A DNA stretch of 64,000 nt, from NCBI RefSeq assembly GCF_000423945.1, contig NZ_KE384115.1, positions 1 to 64,000 on the forward strand, read 5' to 3'. The notes under the pieces are model-generated. The model was not told the DNA's origin. It ran no database searches and saw only the letters and a program-made list of their open reading frames with translations. The DNA comes from Butyrivibrio sp. XPD2002. GTDB taxonomy: Bacteria; Bacillota; Clostridia; Lachnospirales; Lachnospiraceae. Made by a program: the position numbers and the translations under genes. Positions 1-8,317 of this stretch are shown piece after piece; the first letter of the stretch is position 1; the number at the start of each line of letters is the position of its first letter.

Positions 1-9
1 CCGCATAAA

Positions 10-90
10 ACGGAGCGGAACCGTTGTCAAGGAAAACGTGGAATACCGAAGCGGCAGCGCCGCGAGGATATGCCGCGAAAGTTCCTTGAC
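10..90. repeat. Nested inverted-repeat block at the window edge
   Basis: A nine-base arm at 26-34 (GTCAAGGAA) is perfectly complementary to 82-90. It encloses a GC-rich hairpin at 51-63 (GCGGC-AGC-GCCGC), and a small ACGG/CCGT pairing lies at 10-24. The base composition is richer in G and C than the genes around it. I do not recognise the element. It may be an interspersed palindromic repeat or part of a structured transcript that starts outside the window. Confidence 0.45.
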
Positions 91-163
91 ATAAGGTTCA
101 CGGATAATCCTGATACATTGGTCAGCAAGTGTGCTTGCTGGCCTGCTTCCGGCGAGGACGGGT

Positions 164-230
164 GCGGGCAGAGCCCGCTTAACGGGTCAAGGGACTGGTC
201 CCTTGCAGGTTCTTAGGGCGGAGCCCTAAG
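164..230. repeat. Three consecutive GC-rich hairpins
   Basis: Three perfect hairpins follow each other. They are GCGGGC/GCCCGC at 164-178, AAGGGAC/GTCCCTT at 189-204, and CTTAGGGC/GCCCTAAG at 212-230. None is followed by a T-run, so they do not look like terminators. Their style resembles interspersed palindromic repeats that gather in non-coding, recombination-prone places. A similar hairpin cluster lies at 51421-51590. Confidence 0.6.
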
Positions 231-287
231 CCCTCGGAGAGCTTGTCGGTATCAATATCTACATTTTCAAGGTTCTTTTGAGCCTTT

Positions 288-627
288 TTTCTTTGGCTCA
301 TTTTTCCATAGCAGACTTTACACTATCTCGGCAAAATGGTCCATTTTTGCTCCCATTTTTGTTCCGATGATGTATATGGCCGGAGGCTTCGGCCCTGCTA
401 TGACTCAGCTGTTTTACAGGATTGGAGATTCCGCTACCAACTGCTTTACGCCTGTAATGCCTTACTTGTGGATATCATTAAAAGACGCACAGGATAAGTA
501 TGATCCTAACGTTAAGGTAGGAACTTTTGTTTCTAATCTTTTCCTTATAGGAATGATTCTGCTTGTCGTATGGATTTTATTCCTTATAGGATGGCTGATG
601 CTCGGACTCCCCATCGGTCCCGCCTAG
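288..627 (+). pseudogene. 3' remnant of an AbgT-family transporter gene
   Basis: Reading open from about 288 to the stop at 627 gives the end of a membrane transporter. It contains the blocks SAKWSIFAPIFVPM, YRIGDSATNCFTPVMPYL and a final hydrophobic helix ending LMLGLPIGPA. These match the conserved C-terminal region of the AbgT family, which moves p-aminobenzoyl-glutamate or sulfonamides across the inner membrane. Only about 100 of roughly 500 residues remain and no start or upstream domain is present, so this is a truncated relic. It sits directly after a hairpin repeat cluster, which suggests that a rearrangement removed the 5' part. An internal ATG at 367 could start an 86-residue peptide, but a functional product is unlikely. 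Confidence 0.75.
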
Positions 628-755
628 AGCAGCAATAATTGATATAATCAGAACAATATTCTTTTAGAGCTTCAAGTGTCTTATGTGCTAGATTTATATA
701 GCATATAAGGCATTTCTTTTTATATACACATTATTTGGGAAAAGAGGAGAAGGGT

Positions 756-851
756 ATGGCTCAAAATGCAAAGATCACGGTTCATCCTTTATATGAGGTA
801 GGTCCTATCTCTGAGAGGTTATTCTCAGCGTTTATGGAACCTATAGCCTAA
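756..851 (+). pseudogene. 5' stub of a GH51 alpha-L-arabinofuranosidase gene
   Basis: A good ribosome site (GAGGAGAAGG) precedes an ATG at 756 that opens 31 codons ending at a TAA at 849. The peptide reads KITVHPLYEVGPISERLFSA, then FMEPIA. This resembles the extreme N-terminus of GH51 alpha-L-arabinofuranosidases, which begin with an ITVxxxxxIGxIxxRLYGxFxE block. The stop codon lies at the border of the IS-derived repeat that begins at 847, so the gene was probably cut by an insertion or deletion there. GH51 enzymes release arabinose from hemicellulose, which would suit a plant-fibre degrader. The family assignment rests on about 25 residues. Confidence 0.5.
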
Positions 852-996
852 AGTCCCGTCATTTTATACCAAGGTTTGATCATGTCGGGACATTTACACC
901 CATGAACTCATAGAGTTCACACTGCTTTGCTGTTATCTCAGATAGATGATGTGCCTTTCCAGGCTGCTGATAATACTCGATAGTATCCAGTTCATC
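847..996. repeat. 150-bp IS-end direct repeat, copy A
   Basis: The segment recurs at 6271-6420 in the same orientation with a single mismatch (C856 versus T6280). It covers the 3' end of a transposase reading frame on the minus strand plus the terminal bases of the element. GTCCCG at 853-858 can pair with CGGGAC at 886-891; the substitution in copy B weakens that hairpin. The two copies bracket 5.3 kb carrying a sigma factor gene and two envelope-protein genes. Confidence 0.9.
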
Positions 997-1082
997 AAGT
1001 AATGACTGGATTGTGAACTTGTTAAACAAGCCATTTTCATCCATCTGCTTTTTGATATAAGACACCATCTGAAGTGCTATAA
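880..1082 (-). pseudogene. Transposase C-terminal remnant
   Basis: Reading leftward from an in-frame stop near 1084 gives about 67 residues with the core FIALQMVSYIKKQM, then a leucine-rich stretch, and an end at FMGVNVPT. The order (hydrophobic helix, basic segment, SLLDELDTIEYY, tail EITAKQ...MGV.VP) is like the end of DDE transposases of the IS4 group, possibly the IS1634 family. The catalytic part is missing. The 1083-1143 stretch upstream holds no further transposase sequence that I recognise. The family is uncertain, but a transposase tail is likely because the same sequence is repeated at 6271-6420. Confidence 0.55.
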
Positions 1083-1143
1083 AAATTTAACTGATAAATT
1101 CGGACGCCATTCCAGGGTATTAAGTCCGTATGAAATGTAAATA

Positions 1144-1210
1144 AGTGTATGTAATTTCAATCTCATTGCGTAAGCGCACAATCGATTGAGAATTGCATAC
1201 ACTTTTTTTG
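1144..1210 (+). terminator. Long hairpin followed by a T-run
   Basis: AGTGTATG at 1144-1151 pairs with CATACACT at 1196-1203. The middle can fold further around GCGTAAGCGC, and a run of T follows. It looks like an intrinsic terminator reading rightward, although no intact gene lies immediately upstream, so it probably belonged to a gene that is now lost. The rest of the gene-free stretch from 1083 to 1470 holds AT-rich sequence and the sigma-gene promoter. Confidence 0.65.
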
Positions 1211-1369
1211 CATTTGTTTATTTTTGCGAATGAATGAGCAGACGGACAAACTTTCATGTTCATCTGTCGACGCTCAGGAGCAAATATCCAGGTGTGTTTT
1301 CTGAAAAAACATAGAAAGATAATATGGTAAAATAAATCGTTATTAAATAAAAAAATAATTCAAGATTAT

Positions 1370-1399
1370 AAAACCGAAGATCTTTTTCCCGGTACTTAT
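1370..1399 (+). promoter_or_regulatory. Putative ECF-type promoter of the sigma factor gene
   Basis: AAAACCGAA, ten bases, then CCGGTACTTAT precede the sigma gene. The same two blocks with the same ten-base gap stand at 3850-3879 before the next gene, while the ten bases between them differ. AAAC spaced about 15-16 bases from CGGTA fits the general layout of ECF promoters (for example SigW, TGAAAC-N16-CGTA). The simplest reading is that the sigma factor encoded here recognises its own promoter. A GGAGGAG purine stretch near 1415-1423 is too far from a start codon to be the ribosome site. Confidence 0.65.
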
Positions 1400-1470
1400 T
1401 AGTAGAACCAGGGAAAGGAGGAGAGCGGTTTCGACAACTATAGTAAAAATATTGAATGGAGATATGGAGA

Positions 1471-3759
1471 ATGGATGAAAAGTTGAAAAGAGCCATCGAG
1501 GAGATGGCTGAGGGAAAAGAAGAGGGCTTTAATGCGGTATATTCTGCTACATACAATCATGTTTATTTTCGTGCAAAGGCATACATGAAGGATGAAGCTG
1601 ATGCGCAGGACCTTACACAGATTGTATATATTGAGGCCTACAAGAACATAAAGAGCCTGCAGAATGCAGAGTCTCTTTTCGGATGGTTGGACGGAATCTG
1701 CCATAATCAGGGAATGAAAATTTTTCGTAAGAAAAAGGATGTGCTTCCAAATGTTGATGAGGAAGGAAAGGATATCTTTGAGACACTTGAGAGTAATGAA
1801 ATTACATCGCTGCCTGAATTATCGACAGACCAGAAGGAAACAAGCAGGATTATTCAGGAATTTATAGGTGAACTTCCGGAGGTTCAGAAGGCTGCTGTCA
1901 TCGCATATTATTTTGACGGTTTTTCAGTCGGAGAAATTGCACAGATGCAGGACTGTTCAGAAGGAACGGTTAAGAGCCGCCTGAACTATGCCCGAAAATT
2001 CCTTAAGGATAAGGTTGAAGGAACGGAAAAACGCGACGGTATCAGACTTCATGTTGTTGCACTTCCTACATTGTACTATGCAATCAAGCTTATGTCCGAG
2101 AATACAAAGCTTTCAGCTAAAGCTGCAGAGGGCATCTACGTAGGAAGCTGTGCAAAGGTCGGTCTTACACCCGGAGCTATTGCGCTCGGTAGTGCAGGAG
2201 CAGGTATGTCAGCAAAAATGGCTGTGTCGGGAGCTGTAAAGGTGGCAGAGGCAGGCTCTGGTATTGCAGGTGCGGCAGGAACAGCAGCTGCTACAGGTGC
2301 AGGATTATCCCTAAGTGTTAAGACATTGATCATAGCGGGGGCAATTCTGGTTGGAGCAGGCGCCGGGGCTGGTGCGACATATTATGCTGTTAAACAGAAT
2401 TCGCAGGAAGCTGAGATTATTGAAGATGAAGGGGATGTTGATTCAGAAGAGATAACGAATCAAGATGCTGATGAAAACCCGAATAATGACACAGAGAAAG
2501 TGGCGGAGTCTCAAACTAATGACATGGAAGATGATTCAGCTAGTGAAAAAGCTCTGAAAGAAGCACTAGATGATGAAGAAGTAAAAAATCAAGAGGCAGA
2601 GGATATTGTTCTGTCTGAGAGTGCAAAAATACAGATTGTTGATGCTGTTGGGTATTTTTTGCAATTCGGATTACCTGAATCTGATTATGTTACGGGGGCA
2701 AGATATTATGCAGTGGAAACGTTATATATAAATCCGGCAGGAAAAGCAGGTTTTCCATGGAAAGAATCAGACAAATTAGATGCTCAGTTTATAAAAGATT
2801 TTTATAATTCTTTGGGTATTACAATACCAGATGATTATGATTACGATGATGATGGTGTTACGCCAGATTCTGATAATGTATTTGGACAAGTGGATTTTCC
2901 TGAAGATTATATTGTTTTCAAAAATCTTGATATAACGAACAATGGTGATGGGACTTATATTTTAAATGGTCAATATAGTTGGGAATCACCATATTTTGAA
3001 ACAAGCGATAGTAATGATATTATTTCGTTTACCGCAAAGGCTGTAAGTGGTGGGAATCCTGAGATATTTGACGGACTTATTATTACTGAGTTCAAAGAAG
3101 CAGAGGATGATCCAAACAAAAATGAAGATTCTGCGAAGACAGATGATAAAGAACTGTATGAAAAATTCCTGGCAAACTCGGTTCCGGTTCATTTTTCTTC
3201 GAGAAATAATAAGGGAGATGTCAGTTATCTTGATTTATCAAGCTATTATGAGCAGGATTTATATCTTGATGAGCTTATTGATGCAGTAGTTGGATATCTT
3301 CGAAAGGACTGGGGTGAAGAATTTGTTATTCTGGAAGAAGTCGATTATGCATATATAGATTGTGGAGATGATGGAATCCCGGAATTGGCACTTCATATAA
3401 TTAGTCCAGTACCGGATATTGAACCCTGGAATGAATATATAGTAATTAAAAACATAGATGGAAGGCTGGAGACTATTTATTCAAATATTGCATGGAGCAG
3501 ATACACTATAGAAATGAACGAGTACGGCTATATTTCATCTTCTGGTAGTGGCGGAGCATATAGCAACGGTAAGGAGAACGGTTTTCTTAACAAAGAAGGA
3601 AATTATTATGACACATACATTAACGATGTAGAAATAAATCCTGAAACGAATGAAGAAACGGATAATGTAACGGGAATGTCCGAAGAAGAAAGTAGTGCAA
3701 TAGGTTTAACACAGAAAATAAAGGATGGAAAAGTACCAGTTTGGATGAAACTGAAATAA
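1471..3759 (+). CDS. Membrane-anchored ECF sigma factor with large extracellular domain
   Basis: The product is about 762 residues, far longer than a usual ECF sigma factor of about 180. Residues 20-85 form sigma region 2 (DEADAQDLTQIVYIEAYKNI), and residues 130-180 form region 4 with a helix-turn-helix (FSVGEIAQMQDCSEGTVKSR). An Ala/Gly-rich linker leads to one transmembrane helix near 284-306. The remaining 450 residues would be outside the cell: an acidic Asp/Glu-rich stalk, then two globular parts. The second carries an acidic loop, DCGDDGIPEL, near 630, like a calcium-binding loop. DNA-binding parts would face the cytosol, so proteolytic release or signalling across the membrane is plausible. 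I chose ATG 1471 because GGAGA lies eight bases upstream; ATG 1456 has no ribosome site. No separate anti-sigma gene is nearby. Confidence 0.85.
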   Translation: MDEKLKRAIEEMAEGKEEGFNAVYSATYNHVYFRAKAYMKDEADAQDLTQIVYIEAYKNIKSLQNAESLFGWLDGICHNQGMKIFRKKKDVLPNVDEEGKDIFETLESNEITSLPELSTDQKETSRIIQEFIGELPEVQKAAVIAYYFDGFSVGEIAQMQDCSEGTVKSRLNYARKFLKDKVEGTEKRDGIRLHVVALPTLYYAIKLMSENTKLSAKAAEGIYVGSCAKVGLTPGAIALGSAGAGMSAKMAVSGAVKVAEAGSGIAGAAGTAAATGAGLSLSVKTLIIAGAILVGAGAGAGATYYAVKQNSQEAEIIEDEGDVDSEEITNQDADENPNNDTEKVAESQTNDMEDDSASEKALKEALDDEEVKNQEAEDIVLSESAKIQIVDAVGYFLQFGLPESDYVTGARYYAVETLYINPAGKAGFPWKESDKLDAQFIKDFYNSLGITIPDDYDYDDDGVTPDSDNVFGQVDFPEDYIVFKNLDITNNGDGTYILNGQYSWESPYFETSDSNDIISFTAKAVSGGNPEIFDGLIITEFKEAEDDPNKNEDSAKTDDKELYEKFLANSVPVHFSSRNNKGDVSYLDLSSYYEQDLYLDELIDAVVGYLRKDWGEEFVILEEVDYAYIDCGDDGIPELALHIISPVPDIEPWNEYIVIKNIDGRLETIYSNIAWSRYTIEMNEYGYISSSGSGGAYSNGKENGFLNKEGNYYDTYINDVEINPETNEETDNVTGMSEEESSAIGLTQKIKDGKVPVWMKLK

Positions 3760-3767
3760 ACTTTCAC

Positions 3768-3814
3768 AATCCGGGAATCTTAAGATATTCTTAAAGATTT
3801 CCGGATTCTTTTTT
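3768..3814 (+). terminator. Terminator after the sigma gene
   Basis: A 14-base stem (AATCCGGGAATCTT with AAGATTTCCGGATT, one G-T pair) encloses 12 bases and is followed by CTTTTTT. It lies directly after the stop codon at 3759. Confidence 0.9.
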
Positions 3815-3849
3815 GTGCAAAAATTTTTTGAAAGATTTTTCAAAAATAT

Positions 3850-3879
3850 AAAACCGAATCAAAACTCGCCGGTACTTAT
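3850..3879 (+). promoter_or_regulatory. Second copy of the putative ECF promoter
   Basis: AAAACCGAA, ten unrelated bases, CCGGTACTTAT. This matches 1370-1399 block for block and is followed in both places by a TAGAAC. It places the lipoprotein gene at 3918 in the likely regulon of the sigma factor at 1471. Confidence 0.65.
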
Positions 3880-3917
3880 AGATAGAACAACATAATACAA
3901 TACGGAGGGAGAAAAGC

Positions 3918-4802
3918 ATGAAGAAAACAATTATTTTTACAATCACATTACTTGCAATTTGCATCACTGGCTGCGGAAAGAAGTATGATGAGAGTCCGCT
4001 GAGTCTTGCAGAAGGGTACAATGCAATAATCAGTGAGGCAAAGGCTGATGGCAGGGAAGAGGAAATTTATGAAATGCAAAATGCCATACAGTCTGAGTAT
4101 GAGGCAGACATGAAGAAGAGAGCGGAAGAGGAAGCAGAGGTTGAAGCGCAGAAACAGGATCCTCACCCAGAGTGGCTTGTCGATACGACTGAAGTCCATA
4201 TTGGAACAATTGAAGAAAATGGAATTGGGTACGGAGTTGTGGCACCGGTACCTAGGAAACTCATTGAATACAGAGAAAATCTTCTAAAAGGTGTTGGTCG
4301 TGAAATATATAGTGAGGATGTCCTTCCGGGATATAAGAGCTTTGCAAACCTGGATGGAGCTAATATAAATTCAAATGGGGTACACTCTATCAACGTAAAA
4401 TCTGAGCATGATGGTTATTTTGATCATCATAATGAGAGTGGAAGAGCAGTTAAGGATTTTGCCGATGATGATGTGTTTGGGATTTTTTCGGAAACTGATC
4501 ATGTAGACAGGGCAAAATCAACCGTCATACGAAAGGACGGATTTATTTATGTATTTCAACGTGAAGATGCTGTTGTTGATGAAAAGTATGGTGTATCAAA
4601 GACATTAAAATTTTACATAATACTTCCCGGAGATGAAACGGATACATATTATGTTCATGCAATTGGTGGAAGAGTATCAATAAACACGCTATATGATGTT
4701 AAAGATGCTGCGGATTATGCAGAGGAGTATGTTCAGCTTTTCCAAAAAGAACTTAAGATTGTAGAAGGTGCAGATGTCGAGGCAGCGAAAAACTTACGAT
4801 AA
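3918..4802 (+). CDS. Lipoprotein of unknown function, probable sigma-regulon member
   Basis: The 294-residue product begins with a short lipoprotein signal, MKKTIIFTITLLAICITGC, where ITGC is the lipobox. The mature protein would be lipid-anchored on the outer face of the membrane. A charged Glu/Lys-rich helical stretch spans about 50-80, followed by a mixed alpha/beta region to the end. I recognise no enzymatic motif. The gene starts after GGAGGGAGA and follows the sigma factor gene by 158 bases. It has its own terminator-separated transcription unit but shares the sigma gene's promoter motif. It could be a target, sensor partner or modulator of that sigma factor; this is inferred only from the promoter. 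Confidence 0.75.
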   Translation: MKKTIIFTITLLAICITGCGKKYDESPLSLAEGYNAIISEAKADGREEEIYEMQNAIQSEYEADMKKRAEEEAEVEAQKQDPHPEWLVDTTEVHIGTIEENGIGYGVVAPVPRKLIEYRENLLKGVGREIYSEDVLPGYKSFANLDGANINSNGVHSINVKSEHDGYFDHHNESGRAVKDFADDDVFGIFSETDHVDRAKSTVIRKDGFIYVFQREDAVVDEKYGVSKTLKFYIILPGDETDTYYVHAIGGRVSINTLYDVKDAADYAEEYVQLFQKELKIVEGADVEAAKNLR

Positions 4803-4850
4803 ATTTGAAGTGAAAAGCAAGGTTGCTAGATACCTATAAAACTATGTTGT

Positions 4851-4859
4851 GATATAATT
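4851..4859 (+). promoter_or_regulatory. Extended -10 promoter element
   Basis: TGATATAAT combines a TG extension with a perfect TATAAT and lies about 95 bases before the secreted protein gene at 4953. No good -35 box is seen, as is usual for extended -10 promoters. It differs from the motif used by the two preceding genes. Confidence 0.5.
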
Positions 4860-4952
4860 AACAGGTTGTATGAGGACAGAACATAAGAAAAATGTTCAAG
4901 AAATTCGCTTTTTGCGGATGCCTGGAATTAAAAAGAAAAGAGGGAAATGAAG

Positions 4953-6101
4953 ATGAAGAAAAGTGGTTTACTAAAAAAAGCGGGAGCATTGCTTCTGGCA
5001 ATGTCTATGACAGTTGCATCTTTTAGCACATTTGCTCCTGAGACAAAACTTACGGCTAAGGCAGCAGGTGAAACACAGGATACTGCAACTATACTAACGC
5101 CTAATTCGGAATGGACAGCATGGACACCACTTGTTGATGAAGGAACACACTTCTACAAAGTGGTTTTGACCGAAGATGGGGAGTTTACATTAAGTGCTGC
5201 ATTTAAGAATTGTTATGGAGTGAGCGCATTTCTTCGTAAAGAGAAGAACACGGATATCTTGTGTCATGTACAAACTATTTTCGGGACAGAAGAAGATGCT
5301 CCTGTGACAGAATCCGATAAACGTGTTTTATCAGCGGGAACTTACTACATTGAAGTTACTGGAAAGGGTGTCAGAAATAAAGATAAGGGCAATGGTTACC
5401 AGAATTATAAGATACAAATAGGCTTTAATGGTTTTGGAGTATCTGAAACAAATGAAGATAGTTATGATAATCCGAAGAAATATGTTATTAACTCAGTAGT
5501 TACAGATTCCGGTACAAGTACAGATCAGGTAGATTGGTATAGATTTAGTATTGATAAGGAAGGGAAATACACATTTAATATTACAATTTATGGAACCTAT
5601 GAGACATCTCAATTTGAAGCAAAAATCTATAATTCCGATCTTACTGAAGAAAAGTTATCACTAAAAGGTGGAAATCACGATGAGTCAGGTGTTAATCGAA
5701 CAGGAGAATTATACCTTGTGCCTGGTGTGTATTATATAAAAATAAATGCTAAAGACACAAAATACTCTTTTTCTGTAAAGGGATCTACTATCGAAGCGAG
5801 TAAAGTAACCAAAGTGAAATCTTCAAAGAAGAAAAAGGCAGATGTTACCTTTAAGGGAACTACAGGTGTTAGCGGCTATCAGATCCAGTACTCAACAGAC
5901 AAAAAATTTAACAAGAAAGTTAAAACAAAAACATTCAAGGCTGAAAAGACTGAAAGTGCAGGAAATAGCAAAAGGAAGGTTACAATAAGCAAGCTTAAGA
6001 GACATAAGAAGTATTACTTCAGAGTAAGAACTTATGTTGAAAATAACAATGCCAGATTCTATTCAGATTGGTCAAAGGCAAAGAGTGCAAAAATAAAGTA
6101 A
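4953..6101 (+). CDS. Secreted protein with a C-terminal fibronectin III-like domain
   Basis: The product is 382 residues from ATG 4953, which lies eight bases after AGAGGG; ATG 4947 is too close to that site. A signal peptide (basic start, hydrophobic core to about residue 36, likely cleaved near AKA-AG) shows export. Two beta-rich domains span roughly 40-165 and 170-275 (WYRFSIDKEGKYTFNI type) and look like the bacterial pre-peptidase C-terminal fold. Residues 280-382 form a Lys-rich fibronectin type III-like domain with SGYQIQYS and YYFRVRTY strands, common in clostridial cell-surface proteins. No catalytic motif is visible, so an adhesin or wall-associated role is likelier than an enzyme. 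Confidence 0.75.
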   Translation: MKKSGLLKKAGALLLAMSMTVASFSTFAPETKLTAKAAGETQDTATILTPNSEWTAWTPLVDEGTHFYKVVLTEDGEFTLSAAFKNCYGVSAFLRKEKNTDILCHVQTIFGTEEDAPVTESDKRVLSAGTYYIEVTGKGVRNKDKGNGYQNYKIQIGFNGFGVSETNEDSYDNPKKYVINSVVTDSGTSTDQVDWYRFSIDKEGKYTFNITIYGTYETSQFEAKIYNSDLTEEKLSLKGGNHDESGVNRTGELYLVPGVYYIKINAKDTKYSFSVKGSTIEASKVTKVKSSKKKKADVTFKGTTGVSGYQIQYSTDKKFNKKVKTKTFKAEKTESAGNSKRKVTISKLKRHKKYYFRVRTYVENNNARFYSDWSKAKSAKIK

Positions 6102-6117
6102 ATGAAATAAACTATCA

Positions 6118-6150
6118 AAATCCGGAAATCTCGTAGGTTTCCGGATTTTT
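6118..6150 (+). terminator. Terminator after the secreted protein gene
   Basis: AAATCCGGAAA at 6118-6128 pairs with TTTCCGGATTT at 6138-6148, followed by T's. The stem is nearly the same as that of the terminator at 3768-3814, so the two may descend from one sequence. Confidence 0.9.
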
Positions 6151-6270
6151 TATGCAACAATCTCATCCAATCACAATTATATATAAAATTGGATAACGAA
6201 TTTTAGGATAAATTATTACCATATATCAGATGTTTTGTGGTACAATGGAAAAGTTGTATGACATTTTAAA

Positions 6271-6420
6271 CCTAAAGTCTCGTCATTTTATACCAAGGTT
6301 TGATCATGTCGGGACATTTACACCCATGAACTCATAGAGTTCACACTGCTTTGCTGTTATCTCAGATAGATGATGTGCCTTTCCAGGCTGCTGATAATAC
6401 TCGATAGTATCCAGTTCATC
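6271..6420. repeat. 150-bp IS-end direct repeat, copy B
   Basis: This matches 847-996 with one difference and stops abruptly at 6420, where copy A continues into more transposase sequence. Copy B is therefore a shorter remnant. After it, 6421-6481 reads as a short tail (GMCLYLPNNNATYKFQ then stop) that I cannot assign and that leads into the terminator at 6510. The rest of the gene-free stretch 6151-6610 is AT-rich with no other recognised feature. Confidence 0.9.
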
Positions 6421-6509
6421 CATGGAATGTGTTTGTATTTGCCAAACAATAATGCTACCTACAAGTTTCAATAAATATTAATCTCAGATAAAATTTGATG
6501 TTAAGTAAG

Positions 6510-6547
6510 CAGTCCGCACATTTTATTGCGGGCTGTTTTATTTTTTT
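6510..6547 (+). terminator. Orphan intrinsic terminator
   Basis: CAGTCCGCA at 6510-6518 pairs with TGCGGGCTG at 6527-6535, followed by a T-rich run. No intact gene ends just before it, so it probably belonged to a gene destroyed next to the IS remnant. Confidence 0.8.
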
Positions 6548-6610
6548 GATACAATATTATTATCGATATTACGTTAGCGATTTATGTTCTTTATGAGGAG
6601 GAACTGCTAT

Positions 6611-8317
6611 ATGGCTTGGTATGACGAGGCAATATTTTACCACATCTATCCGCTTGGACTTCTTGGCGCGCCCAGGGAAAATTCCTACGACTCGGTAACC
6701 CACAGACTAAAGGAACTTAATCCGTGGATAGATCACATCAAGGAGATAGGCTGTAATGCCCTTTACATAGGACCACTTTTCGAGTCGGTGGGTCATGGCT
6801 ATGAGACTACTGATTACAGGAAGCTTGATTCCCGTCTCGGTGATAATAATGATCTTAAGATATTTGTGAAGAAGTGTCATGACAGCGGAATAAGAGTTAT
6901 TCTGGATGGCGTGTTTAATCACACGGGAAGAGATTTCTTTGCGTTTAAGGACATTAAGGAAAACAGGGAAGGCTCCCGCTATAGAGACTGGTACTGCAAT
7001 GTCAATTTTGGTGGAAATAACGAATATAATGATGGTTTCTCCTATGATAACTGGGGAGGCTACAACCTTCTTGTAAAGCTTAATCAGAGAAACCCCGAGG
7101 TGAAGGACTACATCTGTCACACGATCCGCTTCTGGGTTGATGAATTCGATATAGACGGAATAAGGCTTGATGCTGCGGACGTGCTGGATTTTGATTTCAT
7201 GAAGGCACTCAGAGAAGTGGCAAATGAGGTTAAGCCTGATTTCTGGCTTATGGGAGAGGTTATTCACGGCGATTATTCCAGATGGGTTAATGACGGAACC
7301 CTCCACTCAGTAACTAACTATGTTATGCATAAGGCGCTGTATTCAGGCCATAATGACCATAACTATTTTGAGATAGCCCACACCCAGAGGAATCTTGAGG
7401 GTATGCATGCCAGTGGCGGAAGCGGCTTTAAGCTCTATAACTTTGTGGATAACCACGACGTTGAGAGGATTTATACGAAGCTAAATAACAAGGCGCACTT
7501 TACGCCTGTTCACATTCTTCTCTATACACTTCCGGGAATTCCTTCTGTTTATTATGGTTCGGAATTCGCAATTGAGGGTAGGAAGGAGCAGGGCTCTGAC
7601 GCTTCCTTAAGGCCTGCGTTAAATATCAGGGACTATAAGGATGCGGTAAAGGATAATCCTGCAACAAAGCTTATAGCAGCCCTTGGAAAGGTAAGAAAGG
7701 AAAATCCGGAGCTATCCTATGGCGATTACAGGGAGCTTTTACTTAATAACAGACAGTTTGCATTCTCAAGAAGCTATAATGGAAAAACGGTTGTTGTTAC
7801 GGTAAATAATGATGACAATGACTTTGGTATGACTGTTCCTGTCGGCGATGCACCTGAGTATATGGGCGCTCTGTCGGGAGAAAAGGTGCCTGTTAACAAC
7901 GGATGCATACAGGTAAATATTAAGGCTAATTCAGGAGAGATATGGGTTCCTGTCTGCAAGGGTGATAAGAAATCTGCTGCCGGAAAACCTGAGGTGGTTA
8001 AGGAAGCTGGAAAGGTTTCCGGTAAGATATCAGAGCCTAAACCGGAGAAAATAAAGGAAACAACGAAAGAAAAGGCTGAGCCTTCAAAGGATAAAAAGAA
8101 GGAGGAGAAGCCCGCGGAGAGCATCGCACCTGTGCAGCCGGTACAGGAGGAGAAAGCCAAAGGCTCTTATGAGGATGGCGTTATCGATGGCTTACAGGAA
8201 GCAATCATCGCTATCATGGAGAAAAATGGATACGTAACAGATCAGATGAGAAATGATGTTTATAACAACAGACATCACGAATCTTTAGTCAACTGGGTAA
8301 AAAGCTTCATTCGCTAA
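6611..8317 (+). CDS. GH13 alpha-amylase family enzyme, intracellular
   Basis: This 568-residue protein is a glycoside hydrolase of family 13, which cleaves alpha-1,4-glucosidic bonds in starch, glycogen or maltodextrins. The four family motifs are present: DGVFNHTG near 101-108, the nucleophile Asp187 in DGIRLDAAD, the acid/base Glu216 in MGEV, and Asp283 in FVDNHDVER. There is no signal peptide, so it acts in the cytosol. After the barrel and beta domain, a Lys/Pro/Glu-rich linker (about 455-520) leads to a small helical tail, an unusual extension. ATG 6611 follows GAGGAGGAACTG and is preferred over an upstream ATG at 6584. It stands alone between terminators. Confidence 0.9.
   Translation: MAWYDEAIFYHIYPLGLLGAPRENSYDSVTHRLKELNPWIDHIKEIGCNALYIGPLFESVGHGYETTDYRKLDSRLGDNNDLKIFVKKCHDSGIRVILDGVFNHTGRDFFAFKDIKENREGSRYRDWYCNVNFGGNNEYNDGFSYDNWGGYNLLVKLNQRNPEVKDYICHTIRFWVDEFDIDGIRLDAADVLDFDFMKALREVANEVKPDFWLMGEVIHGDYSRWVNDGTLHSVTNYVMHKALYSGHNDHNYFEIAHTQRNLEGMHASGGSGFKLYNFVDNHDVERIYTKLNNKAHFTPVHILLYTLPGIPSVYYGSEFAIEGRKEQGSDASLRPALNIRDYKDAVKDNPATKLIAALGKVRKENPELSYGDYRELLLNNRQFAFSRSYNGKTVVVTVNNDDNDFGMTVPVGDAPEYMGALSGEKVPVNNGCIQVNIKANSGEIWVPVCKGDKKSAAGKPEVVKEAGKVSGKISEPKPEKIKETTKEKAEPSKDKKKEEKPAESIAPVQPVQEEKAKGSYEDGVIDGLQEAIIAIMEKNGYVTDQMRNDVYNNRHHESLVNWVKSFIR

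Noticed and set aside
1260..1704. Two minus-strand frames around the start of the sigma gene
   Set aside because: They overlap the sigma promoter and region 2 on the opposite strand and show no features of coding sequence.
6707..7306. 199-codon open frame on the minus strand within the amylase gene
   Set aside because: It is the antisense of a well-conserved GH13 region and has no ribosome site or recognisable domain.
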